Of a stretch of 49,892 nt of DNA, positions 9,308-19,381 are shown in pieces; position 1 is the first letter of the stretch, and each line of letters starts with the position of its first letter. The stretch is from Acidiferrobacteraceae bacterium (lineage in GTDB: Bacteria; Pseudomonadota; Gammaproteobacteria; Arenicellales; UBA868), in NCBI GenBank assembly GCA_002724185.1, contig PBOB01000048.1:1-49892 (forward strand). The letters run 5' to 3'. Below the pieces are notes generated by a model, which saw nothing but the letters and a program-made list of their open reading frames with translations, was not told where the DNA came from and ran no database searches. The translations under genes and the position numbers were made by a program.

Positions 9308-11421
9308 TCAACCAGTAAATGTTGTTGATTCACAGGTACGTTATTCAGAATTTGTATTCGCCCGCTTGGCCAAAAAATTCGAACCTCATCAACCACTATA
9401 GCATCCAATAAACCAAATTCTAGTTCAACACTATCCATAGACAAATAGCTTGAACCAGCTCGTACTTCCTGTAGCTGAACAAGTGGCTCATCGCGATTTC
9501 TATGGGTTGTAGTGATCAATACCTTTGCACCAATACCGTCCGCATTTGTACCGGTTCCGTCAATCGCCATGCGGCCCTGAAGCCTCAATGTTATCCAATT
9601 ATTCTCACCTCCTCCATTTAGCCATAGAAATATTGGACCTGGCTTAGGAGTTACGCCTGTATTCTTTGCAGGCGGGAACTCATCATATTCAGGCCCACTA
9701 CTATTCGTTCCTACGAGATCAACATATCCATCATTATTAAAGTCGCCATGAGCCAACCCTTTACCATTTTCATGCAGCATTGGATTAATTCCGAGAGAGG
9801 CCGGTTCAAAATCTTCAGTCAATAGGTCGTATCTAACGCCGGCGATATTAAGCACATGCGCCTCCACTGTAATGTCCTGAAATCTACCTTTGCCATCGCC
9901 GCGCAACATCCGCCCCGCACTTGGATAAAGAGCGCCACCAGGTCCCCTACCTCGAGCTATCGTTGATCCCAACCAGTAAAGATCTTGATCACCATCATTT
10001 TCTATATCAAAAAAAGTCGCGCCAAATCCGAAATCATAAGCGGCGAGACCTTTTGGTACTTGCTGCGTCTCATGAATATTCGATTGATTAAGAGAATAAG
10101 GCGGCATATAGCGGTTCGGATCAACATAGGTCTCTGCTGCGACATCATAAAAATCTAGGGCAGAGGAGTTTTCAGCAGACTCATGCGTATTTTTAAGCAT
10201 GAAATGCAAACAAGTACCCCAGTCAAACTGATCATGGTATTCACAAGTACCGTTCGCCTTATCAAGGGGCGGTCTCAGCCTTGGGTGATATCCCATATTT
10301 GTAACGAAAACGTCTAGATCATGATCACCATCGTAATCACCAATGGCAAAGCCCATCCATGCACCAGCCTTAGCAATTGGTGTGCCCTGACTGACCAATA
10401 CAAATTCTACGTCGCTCGGCGTTGAATCATTGCGATAGATGTGCAATCGATCTCCATCATTTGCAAGCCATAAATCCGGATCATTATCTTCATCATAATC
10501 AAAAAATAGAACGGAATGAGTTTGACCTGTCGGATCTCCAATACGATTACCTTCGACATCTCGCATTGAATGATCATATCCCTCATATTCAGTTCCACTA
10601 TCAGGATCAACAAAGACGATTGGATGACCTTCATTATCGCGAAGCACGATCTGTGGACCTTGCACTCCAGCGACAAAAGATTGGTCGCTAAAAGTCAAAT
10701 CCCTCTCGTTAATATATAAAGTATTAAAATGCCCAGCATGGCTAGTCGAAAGAAATCTGAAATCGTCATCAAGCAGATTTGCGACGTAAATATCTAACCA
10801 TCCATCACTATTAACGTCAGCGCAGGCTATAGTCGTTGCAGATCGAAAATTCACCGCAGTTCCAAAAGCTGAATCTGAAATATCTCTAAATGTTCCATTC
10901 TTATTATTTAGAAATAATAAGTCCTTACTAAACTTGTCCTCTACATGTGACCTAAAGTCTAAACGATCTCCAACAAGGCCCCATGCCCCAACATACAGAT
11001 CTTGATATCCGTCATTATTGATATCACAAGCAACAACACCCGTATTATTGTGTTGCTTTGCACCAACACCAGCCGCAATGGCAACATCTATAAACTGACC
11101 ATTACCCTGATTGTTGTAAAGATGATTTGGTTCTCCCAACTCAGATGTCACATAGAAATCATGATCACCATCTCTGTCATAATCGAATACAACAACACCA
11201 GGACGATCATTCCAAATCTCATGACCCTCTGACAACGCAAGCTTTGCAATATTAGTAAAGGGAACTACAGGAACCAAGAAGTCCTTTATTATCGGATGCG
11301 CCTCCTCAGACAAATTAGACTGGATATCCACGTGGTTGCGCCAAATCGATCCCACACTAAAAACAAGTGCAGCAACAATAACTGCTGTTCCAATTAGTAA
11401 TGCAATATTCCTGGATGTCAT
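9292..11421 (-). CDS. FG-GAP/VCBS repeat protein with ASPIC/UnbV C-terminal domain
   Basis: A 709-residue exported or membrane-anchored protein. The N-terminus IALLIGTAVIVAALVFSVGSIW is a signal anchor or uncleaved signal. At least seven calcium-loop motifs of the D-x-[DN]-x-D-G-x-x-D type follow, for example DYDRDGDHD, DINNDGYQD, DVNSDGWLD, DYDGDHDLD and DFNNDGYVD, as in integrin-like beta-propellers. The C-terminus has the ASPIC/UnbV signature VRIFWPSGRIQIL (WPSG at about 684). It lies 36 bases after the ADP-forming acyl-CoA synthetase on the same strand and is probably the second gene of that operon. Such proteins are thought to bind extracellular ligands or surfaces; no enzyme activity can be assigned. 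It ends 18 bases from the convergent ProC-like gene. Confidence 0.92.
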   Translation of the reverse strand: MTSRNIALLIGTAVIVAALVFSVGSIWRNHVDIQSNLSEEAHPIIKDFLVPVVPFTNIAKLALSEGHEIWNDRPGVVVFDYDRDGDHDFYVTSELGEPNHLYNNQGNGQFIDVAIAAGVGAKQHNNTGVVACDINNDGYQDLYVGAWGLVGDRLDFRSHVEDKFSKDLLFLNNKNGTFRDISDSAFGTAVNFRSATTIACADVNSDGWLDIYVANLLDDDFRFLSTSHAGHFNTLYINERDLTFSDQSFVAGVQGPQIVLRDNEGHPIVFVDPDSGTEYEGYDHSMRDVEGNRIGDPTGQTHSVLFFDYDEDNDPDLWLANDGDRLHIYRNDSTPSDVEFVLVSQGTPIAKAGAWMGFAIGDYDGDHDLDVFVTNMGYHPRLRPPLDKANGTCEYHDQFDWGTCLHFMLKNTHESAENSSALDFYDVAAETYVDPNRYMPPYSLNQSNIHETQQVPKGLAAYDFGFGATFFDIENDGDQDLYWLGSTIARGRGPGGALYPSAGRMLRGDGKGRFQDITVEAHVLNIAGVRYDLLTEDFEPASLGINPMLHENGKGLAHGDFNNDGYVDLVGTNSSGPEYDEFPPAKNTGVTPKPGPIFLWLNGGGENNWITLRLQGRMAIDGTGTNADGIGAKVLITTTHRNRDEPLVQLQEVRAGSSYLSMDSVELEFGLLDAIVVDEVRIFWPSGRIQILNNVPVNQQHLLVEPQGN

Positions 11422-11457
11422 TTCACTTATTTTTCGTAAGATATCATGCTGAAGAAT

Positions 11458-13560
11458 TTATGTAGCCGTTGCCATTAGCATATCTTCGGAAGCACGCACA
11501 AATGCATCAGCTACAACAGCACCCTTGCCTACCGGTCTAACGAGTAATGGATTAATGTCGAGCTCAAGAAGAAAATCCTTATGATGCTCGGCTAGGTTTG
11601 CGACTATCACAACTGCGGCGATAACTGCGTCTTTATCCCCCGCTGGCTGTCCACGAAATCCTTTTATTAAAGGAAATATCTTAAGCTGTTTCAACGCTTC
11701 GGCTACCTGATTCTCGGCCAAGGGCGGAAGCAATACTTTAGTATCTTTGATGAGCTCAGCAAAAATACCACCTGCACCTAACAATATTACTGGTCCAAAT
11801 TGTGGATCAACATCAACACCAATGATCAGTTCGGCAACTGCATCTACGATCATCTTTTCAACCAAGACCGTATCTCCTAGAGGCTGGATGCTTTCCGCAG
11901 CTTCTTTAACTTCTCTGGGGCTATTCAAATTTAAGATAACACCTCCATGATCCGATTTATGCACAATATCATTCGATATTATCTTGAGTGCAACTGGGAA
12001 TCCGATATCTTCAGCAGCAGCAACTGATTGTTGCAGAGGAACTATACGATGAATAGGTATTGACAACCCACAATTGGCAAGTATCTTTTTTGAATCTACT
12101 TCGGTAAAAATTGTAGCATCATGCTCAATGCTTACGATGCTTGGATTAGGGGGTAGAAAATTCGACCAGGCCTCACGCATCTTGGCTACATTGTTAATAG
12201 CTTTGAATGTTTCTACCATACCCTGCAGGGGTGCGACACCTAACTCTATAGCCTTATCCCTCATGGATATTGTGTTTGATTCAGAGTAAGAGGTGGCATA
12301 AATTGCTTTTCTATTCGCTTGGGAAGAAGCGGCGAAGAAGGCAGTGGTCGCGTTCTCATATAAAGTAGAATCCAATCCCACCAAGTCGGGATGATCAAGA
12401 AAAAGAATTGTGCAGTCACAGTCAGCTAACATTAACTCAGAAAAACAAGCTCTTGATTTCTCTTGATCGCGCCAAATAAATGTCTGAATATCAAGCGGGT
12501 TTGAAAGATTTACACGATCACCTAAGATTGATCTCAGTCTCTGTTCTGTAGTAGACGACAATGTTGGCAACATAATGTCATAGCGCTGCGCTAGATCACT
12601 AGCAATTGCCATCTCTCCACCTGAGTATCCACAAACAGCTACACGACGCCCAAGAGTTGGACCAAAAAGGTGGAGTAACTTAAGGGTCTCGGTAAATTCA
12701 GGCAAGTTATCGCAGCGAATCACACCGAGACGATCAAGTAGTGCATCTACATATCGCTCATGCGTACCGATAGCACCAGTGTGGCTAAACGTAGTTCGCT
12801 TAGCGACATCAGAACGTCCGGATTTAACAACAACAATAGGGATCCCTTTCTTATATGCATTTTCAGCACACAGACTAAACTCTGAAAGACTACTAAAACC
12901 CTCCAGATAGATACCTATCGCGGTAACGCGGTCATCCTCAAGAATGGCATTAACTAACTCATGAATGGAAAGAGAAGTTTGATTGCCAACACACAACACA
13001 TATCCCAATGGTAAAGATCTATCTGAATACATTATATTTTGGGCCACTGTACCCGACTGAGAAATAACACAAACCCCCGAACTAGGTACATTTCTTGGAA
13101 TTTGATCAGGCATAAGAACAACACGATCAAAAAAATTTACCATTCCATAGCAATTGGGCCCTAGAAAAGGAATGTCGCCTGCTACAGACTTCAATTTTTC
13201 TGTAAATTCATAACCTTCATCAGTACACAGCTCGTCAAATCCACTTGCTAGACAAACACCTCCACCTGCACCCATCTTTCGCATCGTCGATAAAAGATCG
13301 ATCGTAGCTTCTCGATTAACCCCCAAAAAAACAGCGTCTGGAATCTCCGGAAGTTCTTCAAGGGACGCAAAAAAGTTCTTGCGGTCAGACCTGGCGCGAC
13401 TAGGGTTAACCCGATAGAGTGACCCCTCATATCCGAGTACCGTACTTTGCTCAAATAACGCGTCTGCCCAAGTGCCCCCCACTATAGCTATACTAGAAGG
13501 TGCTAGGAGACGCTTTATAGACGATCTAATGGTTTTTTGTTGGTTAGCCATACCATCCAT
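11458..13560 (-). CDS. ADP-forming acyl-CoA synthetase (acetate-CoA ligase family)
   Basis: A 700-residue single-chain ADP-forming acyl-CoA synthetase. It has an N-terminal CoA-binding Rossmann domain (SSIAIVGGT at 22-30), succinyl-CoA ligase-like domains with GPNCYG (134-139) and the phosphohistidine motif SHTGAIG (His260), and a C-terminal ATP-grasp domain from about 480 with FPVALKI, HKSDHGGVILNL and the GVDVDPQFGPVILLGAGG loop. The family interconverts acyl-CoA + ADP + Pi and acid + CoA + ATP on acetate, short-chain or aromatic acids. The start may be the first ATG or the one nine bases further in. Gene 9292-11421 follows after 36 bases. Substrate unknown; activation of a ring-cleavage acid is a possibility. 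Confidence 0.93.
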   Translation of the reverse strand: MDGMANQQKTIRSSIKRLLAPSSIAIVGGTWADALFEQSTVLGYEGSLYRVNPSRARSDRKNFFASLEELPEIPDAVFLGVNREATIDLLSTMRKMGAGGGVCLASGFDELCTDEGYEFTEKLKSVAGDIPFLGPNCYGMVNFFDRVVLMPDQIPRNVPSSGVCVISQSGTVAQNIMYSDRSLPLGYVLCVGNQTSLSIHELVNAILEDDRVTAIGIYLEGFSSLSEFSLCAENAYKKGIPIVVVKSGRSDVAKRTTFSHTGAIGTHERYVDALLDRLGVIRCDNLPEFTETLKLLHLFGPTLGRRVAVCGYSGGEMAIASDLAQRYDIMLPTLSSTTEQRLRSILGDRVNLSNPLDIQTFIWRDQEKSRACFSELMLADCDCTILFLDHPDLVGLDSTLYENATTAFFAASSQANRKAIYATSYSESNTISMRDKAIELGVAPLQGMVETFKAINNVAKMREAWSNFLPPNPSIVSIEHDATIFTEVDSKKILANCGLSIPIHRIVPLQQSVAAAEDIGFPVALKIISNDIVHKSDHGGVILNLNSPREVKEAAESIQPLGDTVLVEKMIVDAVAELIIGVDVDPQFGPVILLGAGGIFAELIKDTKVLLPPLAENQVAEALKQLKIFPLIKGFRGQPAGDKDAVIAAVVIVANLAEHHKDFLLELDINPLLVRPVGKGAVVADAFVRASEDMLMATAT

Positions 13561-13734
13561 TGTACGTTTGTAGCTGGGAAACGCCTAGCATGACTTAAAA
13601 GATTTGGTCGGCCCTACCCTAGATCGACACACTTCTGAGATAATCACGGTCAAGAGCGCTGAACTCTAACGGGCTTCTGACTAATATCGATACGTCAAAC
13701 ACAAAATAGTTATTTAATTACAATTGGATGATTA

Positions 13735-15441
13735 ATGACAACGACAATAGATTTTGAGGGACAGTTGTTACCCGCTGTACAAGGCGACAGCGTAGCCGCA
13801 ACACTAGCATCGCACGGAATATATGATCTTAGGGTATGTCGCTCAGGGGAGCTTCGTGGAATATTTTGTGGAATGGGCGTATGTCATGAGTGCCTGGTCG
13901 AAATCGATGGACAACCAAATCAGAGAGCCTGTCTAACGAAAGTTGATCGCCCCATGAAGATCGCTCGGCAAAAGTTTCTAGCTGAAACAAATCATGCGAC
14001 AGAAACTATACGGGATGAACATATCCAACCACCAGAAATAGAAATGCCACAACTCTTAGTAATTGGTGGAGGCATTGGCGGTATATCTGCGGCGGCTGCC
14101 GCAGCTGAAAGTGGTCTTGATGTAATTCTCCTAGATGATCGAGTGCAACTTGGTGGGCAGTTCTGTAAACAACCAGCGCTTCACCATAAATCACTGATCC
14201 AGCGAAAATCGGATCGGCAAATGAAACTAGGCCAAGACGTCATTCAACGCGCAACCAACGCGGGTGTAAAAATTGTTACTGATGCGCAAGTTTGGGCGAG
14301 CTTTCCCGAAAAGGATATTCTGACAATCTGCGGCGGACAACCTCGATGGTTTCGACCAGAGAATCTAGTCGTAGCAACGGGCGCCTATGAGCGCGGCTTA
14401 CCTGTCCCTGGATGGACTCTTCCAGGCGTTATGACAACTGGCGCAGCTCAAGCGTTACTTCGTACATACCGCATCATTCCTGGACAAAGAGTTTTAATAG
14501 CTGGTAACGGACCGTTTAACTTGCAAGTGGCACTCGAACTATCTAAAGCTGGCGCAATAGTTGTCGGAGTAGCTGAATCAGCTAGTCGCCCTGGTTTAAA
14601 CTCATGGCGGGCTCTTTACAACATGTATCGCGGCTCTAGGAGGCTACTGTTAGATGGTATGCGCTATGTTTTCCAACTCAAACTCAAAAAAATTCCTATT
14701 TGGTATAAACACCAAATAGTATCAATAGAGAAAAGTGGGCATGGCCTGCGCGCACGCTTACAATCTTCTGCAAAGAATAAGGGCTCGTCCATTGATCCTC
14801 TAAATATCGATGTCGTCTGCATGGGGTATGGATTTCTGCCGTCTAACATGATACTTCGCTCTTTAGGCTGCGAGCATCAATTTGATGAGTATCGAAGACA
14901 GCTGGTAGTTAAACGCTCGAGCAATTTTGAAACTACTGTGCCAAATATTTATGCAGTTGGAGATTGTGCGGGGCTTGGTGGTGCTTACTCCGCGGCTGAA
15001 GAAGGCATCCTAACAGGAATACACATTGCAAGCACTTTGCATCATGCGCCTAGTGACAAATTAGCAATGGAAGGAGCAAAATCCCGACTTCAACTATCTA
15101 AACACAAACAATTTCAATCTGGCTTGTGGAAGTTATTTGAAACTAGTCGAGTAAACACAGAGCTTGCCACTCCAGAAACAATAATCTGCCGCTGTGAATC
15201 AGTAAAATTAGTCGATATATCAGACGCTATTCGTGCGGGCTGCGTATCTATAGGTGAAGTGAAGCAACGCACAAGAGCTGGTATGGGACGATGCCAAGGG
15301 CGTTACTGTGCGCCGATACTAGCGGAGTTTATGTCTAAAGAAACTCAGACTACACTTGCAGAAGATGGCTTCTTCGCGCCCAGAGCGCCAGTAAGCCCTA
15401 TTGAAATTAGCAAAATTGCAATGTTTTCTCAGCCGGACTAA
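13735..15441 (+). CDS. Fused [2Fe-2S]/FAD dehydrogenase subunit (D-hydroxyproline dehydrogenase/HcnAB-like)
   Basis: A 568-residue fusion. Residues 1-75 are a plant-type [2Fe-2S] domain with Cys45-x4-Cys50-x2-Cys53-x12-Cys66. Residues about 104-450 are an FAD/NAD-disulfide-oxidoreductase-like domain with VIGGGIGGISAA near 109 and a C-terminal AVGDCAGLGGAYSAAEEG flavin motif. Residues about 480-530 are a BFD-like [2Fe-2S] site with CRC (485, 487) and CQGRYC (520, 525). This matches the gamma plus alpha subunits of heteromeric D-hydroxyproline dehydrogenase, and of the related HcnA-HcnB and opine oxidase systems, joined in one chain. The expected DAO-type beta subunit is at 19382-20578, beyond four minus-strand genes. 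Role inferred: electron-transfer half of an amine dehydrogenase. The ribosome binding site is weak. Confidence 0.9.
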   Translation: MTTTIDFEGQLLPAVQGDSVAATLASHGIYDLRVCRSGELRGIFCGMGVCHECLVEIDGQPNQRACLTKVDRPMKIARQKFLAETNHATETIRDEHIQPPEIEMPQLLVIGGGIGGISAAAAAAESGLDVILLDDRVQLGGQFCKQPALHHKSLIQRKSDRQMKLGQDVIQRATNAGVKIVTDAQVWASFPEKDILTICGGQPRWFRPENLVVATGAYERGLPVPGWTLPGVMTTGAAQALLRTYRIIPGQRVLIAGNGPFNLQVALELSKAGAIVVGVAESASRPGLNSWRALYNMYRGSRRLLLDGMRYVFQLKLKKIPIWYKHQIVSIEKSGHGLRARLQSSAKNKGSSIDPLNIDVVCMGYGFLPSNMILRSLGCEHQFDEYRRQLVVKRSSNFETTVPNIYAVGDCAGLGGAYSAAEEGILTGIHIASTLHHAPSDKLAMEGAKSRLQLSKHKQFQSGLWKLFETSRVNTELATPETIICRCESVKLVDISDAIRAGCVSIGEVKQRTRAGMGRCQGRYCAPILAEFMSKETQTTLAEDGFFAPRAPVSPIEISKIAMFSQPD

Positions 15442-15494
15442 AAGCTGAGTTTTGCAGAAAGCGCATACCTTCAGCGCATACAACCTCCAACAAA

Positions 15495-15534
15495 ATGGGG
15501 GAAGCGATTTGCACCGCTTCCCCCATGCTTTTTT
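15495..15534 (+). terminator. Rho-independent terminator between convergent genes
   Basis: A perfect 12-bp stem (15495-15506 with 15515-15526; core TGGGGGAAGCG/CGCTTCCCCCA) closes an 8-base loop and is followed by a six-T run at 15529-15534. It lies between the fused dehydrogenase gene and the convergent binding-protein gene. The A-rich flank on the left gives a short T run on the minus strand, so it may work in both directions. Confidence 0.9.
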
Positions 15535-15554
15535 GCTAAAAGATAACAGAATGC

Positions 15555-16346
15555 TTACTTATAAAATGTCGGCTCAATGATTGCAGCATAAAGTGCATCG
15601 ATAGTGCCTTTCGCCTTATAGTATCTGAGCCAGTTGTTTAAATATTGCAGCCATCGATAATCGCCTGGTCGCACAGCCCAAGTACCAAATGCATCTGAAA
15701 AAGGTGTTCCAGGATTAAGTACTCGCACTTTATCCGGATTGTTTGCTACAAATGGCAAAGCTAGATATTCCTCTAGCACGACACCATCTGCGCGTGCAGA
15801 AGCTACTTCCATCATCGCCTCTTGCTGTTGTAACCCAATCACCTCGGCATTCGGAAATTTTGTTTGTGCCAAGTTCTCAGCTGTTGATCCCATAAGCGCT
15901 GTAATCTTCATGCCCGACTCATTTAGATCTCCAATTACTTCATGCGCACTATCTTTTTGGACCACAACTACTTGGGAGTACGGAACATATCCATCAGTAA
16001 ATTCCAGTGACAGAGCTCTTTCTGGTGTGTTAACCAGGCCTACACTAAGCATGTCAACCTTACCGGCGATTAATGCAGGAATAAGTCCTGGAAAATCCAT
16101 ATCGACCACCTCAAGCTCTACACCAAGGTCATTAGCCAACATTTTCATTAGCTCTACATCGTAGCCTGCGGGTTCCCCGCTGTCATCCCGATACATTTGT
16201 GGTGGATACTGCAAAGTTGAACCAATCTTAATAGAGCCACGATCAATAATTTCATCGAGCAATGAACCGTCCGAAAAAGAAATAGACGGCATCAATAAGC
16301 CTATTGGGATTAGTGCAACAACAATTTTTAAAAAGAATTTTCGCAT
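15555..16346 (-). CDS. Polar amino acid ABC transporter, substrate-binding protein
   Basis: A 263-residue periplasmic binding protein of the SBP_bac_3 (GlnH/HisJ) family. It has a Sec signal peptide (probable cleavage after about residue 25) and then LLDEIIDRGSIKIGSTLQYPP. The hinge region has EPAGYDVELMKMLANDLGVELEVVD, the ligand-binding GYDVEL signature. It is the last gene of a minus-strand set, after the ATPase (17225-17992) and the permease (16442-17092). The surrounding hydroxyproline-type genes suggest proline or hydroxyproline as ligand, but the binding residues do not prove it. Confidence 0.93.
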   Translation of the reverse strand: MRKFFLKIVVALIPIGLLMPSISFSDGSLLDEIIDRGSIKIGSTLQYPPQMYRDDSGEPAGYDVELMKMLANDLGVELEVVDMDFPGLIPALIAGKVDMLSVGLVNTPERALSLEFTDGYVPYSQVVVVQKDSAHEVIGDLNESGMKITALMGSTAENLAQTKFPNAEVIGLQQQEAMMEVASARADGVVLEEYLALPFVANNPDKVRVLNPGTPFSDAFGTWAVRPGDYRWLQYLNNWLRYYKAKGTIDALYAAIIEPTFYK

Positions 16347-16441
16347 CTTTTAGTTCCTCTTATATTTATAAATTGCAAGCGACAAAGATAAACGCGCCTG
16401 TCAGTAGAGTCTAACATGCTGTCAACTTTAGTAAACCCTAT

Positions 16442-17092
16442 TTATTTCATACGATCTTCTACCATTTTTGCGATATGAGAAAGTCCCAATGCCAAGGCGA
16501 CATAAATCAGTGCGGCTACCGTATAGAATTCGAATGGTCGAAATGTATTTGAAGTAGCAATCATCGATTGCCTCATTAACTCATTAACACCAATAACCGA
16601 AACAAGAGCCGAATCTTTTATCATTGATACACCCTGGTTTGCCGTTGGTGGAATTACGATCTTAAATGCCTGAGGTGCAATTATCTTCACAAATGTACGA
16701 GCAGGAGAATAACCCAGTGAATAAGCAGCTTCCCATTGCCCCTTGGGTATAGCCTGGATACCAGATCTGTAGATCTCTGCTAAGTAACCACCATGTTGCA
16801 TTGACAAACAAATAACCCCTGCCATAACAGGTTCAAAATTGATACCTGTGGCCATAGCAAGCCCGTAATATAACCAAATGATGAACACAAGAAGTGGTAT
16901 TGCCCGAAAAAACTCGATATACGCGTGTGCGAAAAGCGTAAGGGGTACTGATTTAGAAATTCGAAGTATGGCTACAATAAGACCGACGACTAAGGCAACA
17001 ACCATAGACATGATTGAAATATATAAAGTTAAACCAAGACCGCTTGCGATCCAAGTCCAGTACTTATCAAACACTTCCCAGTGAAATTCCAT
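16442..17092 (-). CDS. Polar amino acid ABC transporter, permease
   Basis: A 216-residue inner-membrane permease of the HisM/GlnP family. The N-terminal WTWIASGLGLTLYIS start and FFRAIPLLVFIIWLYYG are typical, and the EAA cytoplasmic loop that docks the ATPase is present as EAAYSLGYSPARTFVKIIAPQAFK. There are about five hydrophobic segments. Only one permease gene is present, so a homodimer as in GlnP-type importers is likely. It is encoded 132 bases after the ATPase and 95 bases before the binding protein on the minus strand. Confidence 0.93.
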   Translation of the reverse strand: MEFHWEVFDKYWTWIASGLGLTLYISIMSMVVALVVGLIVAILRISKSVPLTLFAHAYIEFFRAIPLLVFIIWLYYGLAMATGINFEPVMAGVICLSMQHGGYLAEIYRSGIQAIPKGQWEAAYSLGYSPARTFVKIIAPQAFKIVIPPTANQGVSMIKDSALVSVIGVNELMRQSMIATSNTFRPFEFYTVAALIYVALALGLSHIAKMVEDRMK

Positions 17093-17224
17093 ACCTCTAT
17101 CCTAAATAATTTTTTTCTCAGTTTTACTGTTACATGTATGCATGCATAACAATTAGCTAATCGATCTTCTAGCTACAGCACCGTAGCAACGACAAAAATC
17201 TATTACTAACTACAATATTCCGAA

Positions 17225-17992
17225 CTAATGAGAAATAATTTGACTAAGAAACTTCTTTGTCCGCTCCTCTCTCGGATGCTCAAAAAACTTTTCAGGCGAC
17301 TGACCCTCAATAATTTGTCCTTCATCCATCATTACGATTAGATCTGCAACCTCACGCGCAAAGCCCATTTCATGACTAACAACTATCATTGTCATGCCAT
17401 CTTCAGCAAGATTGCGCATTACATCTAGTACTTCCTTAATCATTTCAGGATCCAATGCCGAAGTTGGCTCATCAAACATCATCAGCTTTGGATTCATCGC
17501 TAAACCTCGGGCAATTGCAACACGCTGTTGTTGCCCACCAGAAAGCGAAGAAGGCATTTCGTTTTCCTTGTCTAGAATCCCCACTCTATCAAGTAATTCT
17601 CTAGATAATTGCAGTGCCTCGATCCGACTCATTCGTCGGATATCGATGGGAGCCATTGATACGTTCTCTAAAACCGTTTTGTGAGGAAAAAGATTGAATT
17701 GCTGAAAAACCATACCCGTTTCAGTTCTAAGGAGTCGTAGTTTACGCTTATCCTTAACAGATATACCATCGACAACAATATCACCAGCATCTATCGATTC
17801 TAGCCCATTGATACAGCGTAACATTGTACTCTTGCCACACCCACTTGGGCCGCAAATTACCACGACACTACCATTTCTTATGCTTAGCGAGATGCCACGG
17901 ATTACCTCAAGACTGCCAAAACTCTTACGCACGTCTTCTAGCGACACAACTACGTTTCTATCCACTGATGGGTCTACTAAGGAATCACTCAT
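17225..17992 (-). CDS. Polar amino acid ABC transporter, ATP-binding protein
   Basis: A 255-residue ABC ATPase of the GlnQ/HisP type. Walker A is GPSGCGKST (about 48-56), the signature is LSGGQQQR, Walker B is [14 protein letters not shown] and the switch histidine is in VSHEMGFA. A non-canonical N-terminal extension of about 15 residues precedes [11 protein letters not shown]. It is the first gene of the three-gene importer set (ATPase, permease, binding protein), reading away from the reductase gene 18086-19144, which is on the same strand upstream. Confidence 0.95.
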   Translation of the reverse strand: MSDSLVDPSVDRNVVVSLEDVRKSFGSLEVIRGISLSIRNGSVVVICGPSGCGKSTMLRCINGLESIDAGDIVVDGISVKDKRKLRLLRTETGMVFQQFNLFPHKTVLENVSMAPIDIRRMSRIEALQLSRELLDRVGILDKENEMPSSLSGGQQQRVAIARGLAMNPKLMMFDEPTSALDPEMIKEVLDVMRNLAEDGMTMIVVSHEMGFAREVADLIVMMDEGQIIEGQSPEKFFEHPREERTKKFLSQIISH

Positions 17993-18085
17993 TGAATCTA
18001 ATATTTATTGAGACAGTCGTTATAGAATAGTTTAAGGCCAATTATCTACTGAAAACTAAATAGCATAGCCCGTTTTTTGCTCTCA

Positions 18086-19144
18086 TCAACCCAAACAACT
18101 TAACATCACCTTACCTCTTTTGTCGGCCCTTTGAGACGCGGTAATCGCCTTATAAAAGTCTTCTAAAGCATAGGTCTCGCCTATTGGTGGCAGTATAACC
18201 TTTTTGTTTATCAAAAGACTCCATATAGACCGTATGTACTCATCCTTTACCTTATCAGGCGTATTTCTCAACCAATGTTCTTGAATCGACCAGCCGCGGA
18301 CCAACTTATCATGCCGACAAAGATGAGTAACAATATCTACGTTAACTGAGTAATCTCCAGATAGTGCTCCATAATAATAAATCACCCCACCAGGACTTAA
18401 CAGATCAAGGCAAAATCGGCCAACCGACCCAGAGACAGCATCAATAGCATATTTGATGGGAGCGCTACCTACATCTTGACTTATTTTATCGCTAATAATA
18501 TTTCGATCATCGTCATTCCCATCATAAACATAAACGGAATCTATCTTATAAAGATCTTGCAATTCTTCAGCTGTTTCCCTTCTACGCACAATGTTTAGAG
18601 TTCGGAACCCGAATATCTTTCCCAGCTGAATCATTACTCGTCCTACTACTGATCCCGCTGCTGTTTGCAATAACACGTCATCAACACCAAGATTCATTTC
18701 TTTAACCATCGCATAAGGTGTCATAACATTCACAAAAAGCTGCGCAGCGACTTCATCATCAATCTGATCTGGAATTGCAACTAGAGCTTCTGGTGGAAAC
18801 ACGCAGTAATCTCTCCAAACCCCAACCCAATGTTTCCAGGACCCGAAGATATGTGTCGCGCACACATGGACCCTCTGTCCTAATTGATAATGATTGACCA
18901 GGCTCTCGCCAACATTCTCAACGACTCCAATAGCTTCAAATCCACCCACTGCAGGTAGCTTGATACCGTTGACCAGCCCCGTTGCGCAACCTATATCGCA
19001 TGGATGAACCATCGCCTTTTTTATTTGAACTGTAATTTCCCTTGGGCCAATCCTGTCAGGAACAGCAACTCTGACTAACTCAAATACATCTTCTGGATGA
19101 GTTTCAGAGAACTTTCTATAGGATATCTCTCGTCCTGTAACCAT
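18086..19144 (-). CDS. Medium-chain (quinone/enoyl reductase-like) zinc-independent dehydrogenase
   Basis: A 352-residue MDR-superfamily oxidoreductase, nearest in style to 2-enoyl thioester reductases (ETR/MECR) and quinone oxidoreductases. It has VHPCDIGCATG near 48, VGGFEAIGVVENVGE (the GHE-like motif lacks the zinc-site histidine) and QTAAGSVVGRVMIQLGKIFGFRTLNIVRRRE as the nucleotide-binding loop; the RRRE ending suggests NADPH. No structural zinc cysteine cluster is visible. It lies 93 bases upstream of the amino acid importer genes on the same strand, and its promoter region is shared with the divergent DAO-type gene at 19382. The substrate is unknown. Confidence 0.85.
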   Translation of the reverse strand: MVTGREISYRKFSETHPEDVFELVRVAVPDRIGPREITVQIKKAMVHPCDIGCATGLVNGIKLPAVGGFEAIGVVENVGESLVNHYQLGQRVHVCATHIFGSWKHWVGVWRDYCVFPPEALVAIPDQIDDEVAAQLFVNVMTPYAMVKEMNLGVDDVLLQTAAGSVVGRVMIQLGKIFGFRTLNIVRRRETAEELQDLYKIDSVYVYDGNDDDRNIISDKISQDVGSAPIKYAIDAVSGSVGRFCLDLLSPGGVIYYYGALSGDYSVNVDIVTHLCRHDKLVRGWSIQEHWLRNTPDKVKDEYIRSIWSLLINKKVILPPIGETYALEDFYKAITASQRADKRGKVMLSCLG

Positions 19145-19381
19145 AATTTTCTCTCACAAAGCAGTTCTTGTAAGTTAAACCCTTACCGTGGCAAGCACCT
19201 AACAATTCAAAACAATCCATACAGAATAATTAAACCTAACACCTACCCCCGCCCTAAATCACCATCCGAGACAACAGTATTAGATTAGAATACAGGCTTA
19301 GACAGGTAGCCTAACGCTTCGCTACGACTGACTTATATTTATATTAACATCTTGGTATAACAACCACATGAGTAATTATTG

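Noticed and set aside
10407-10691. Two 89-codon opposite-strand frames inside the VCBS gene
   Set aside because: They are Asp/Ile-rich shadows of the calcium-loop repeats, without a ribosome binding site or family features.
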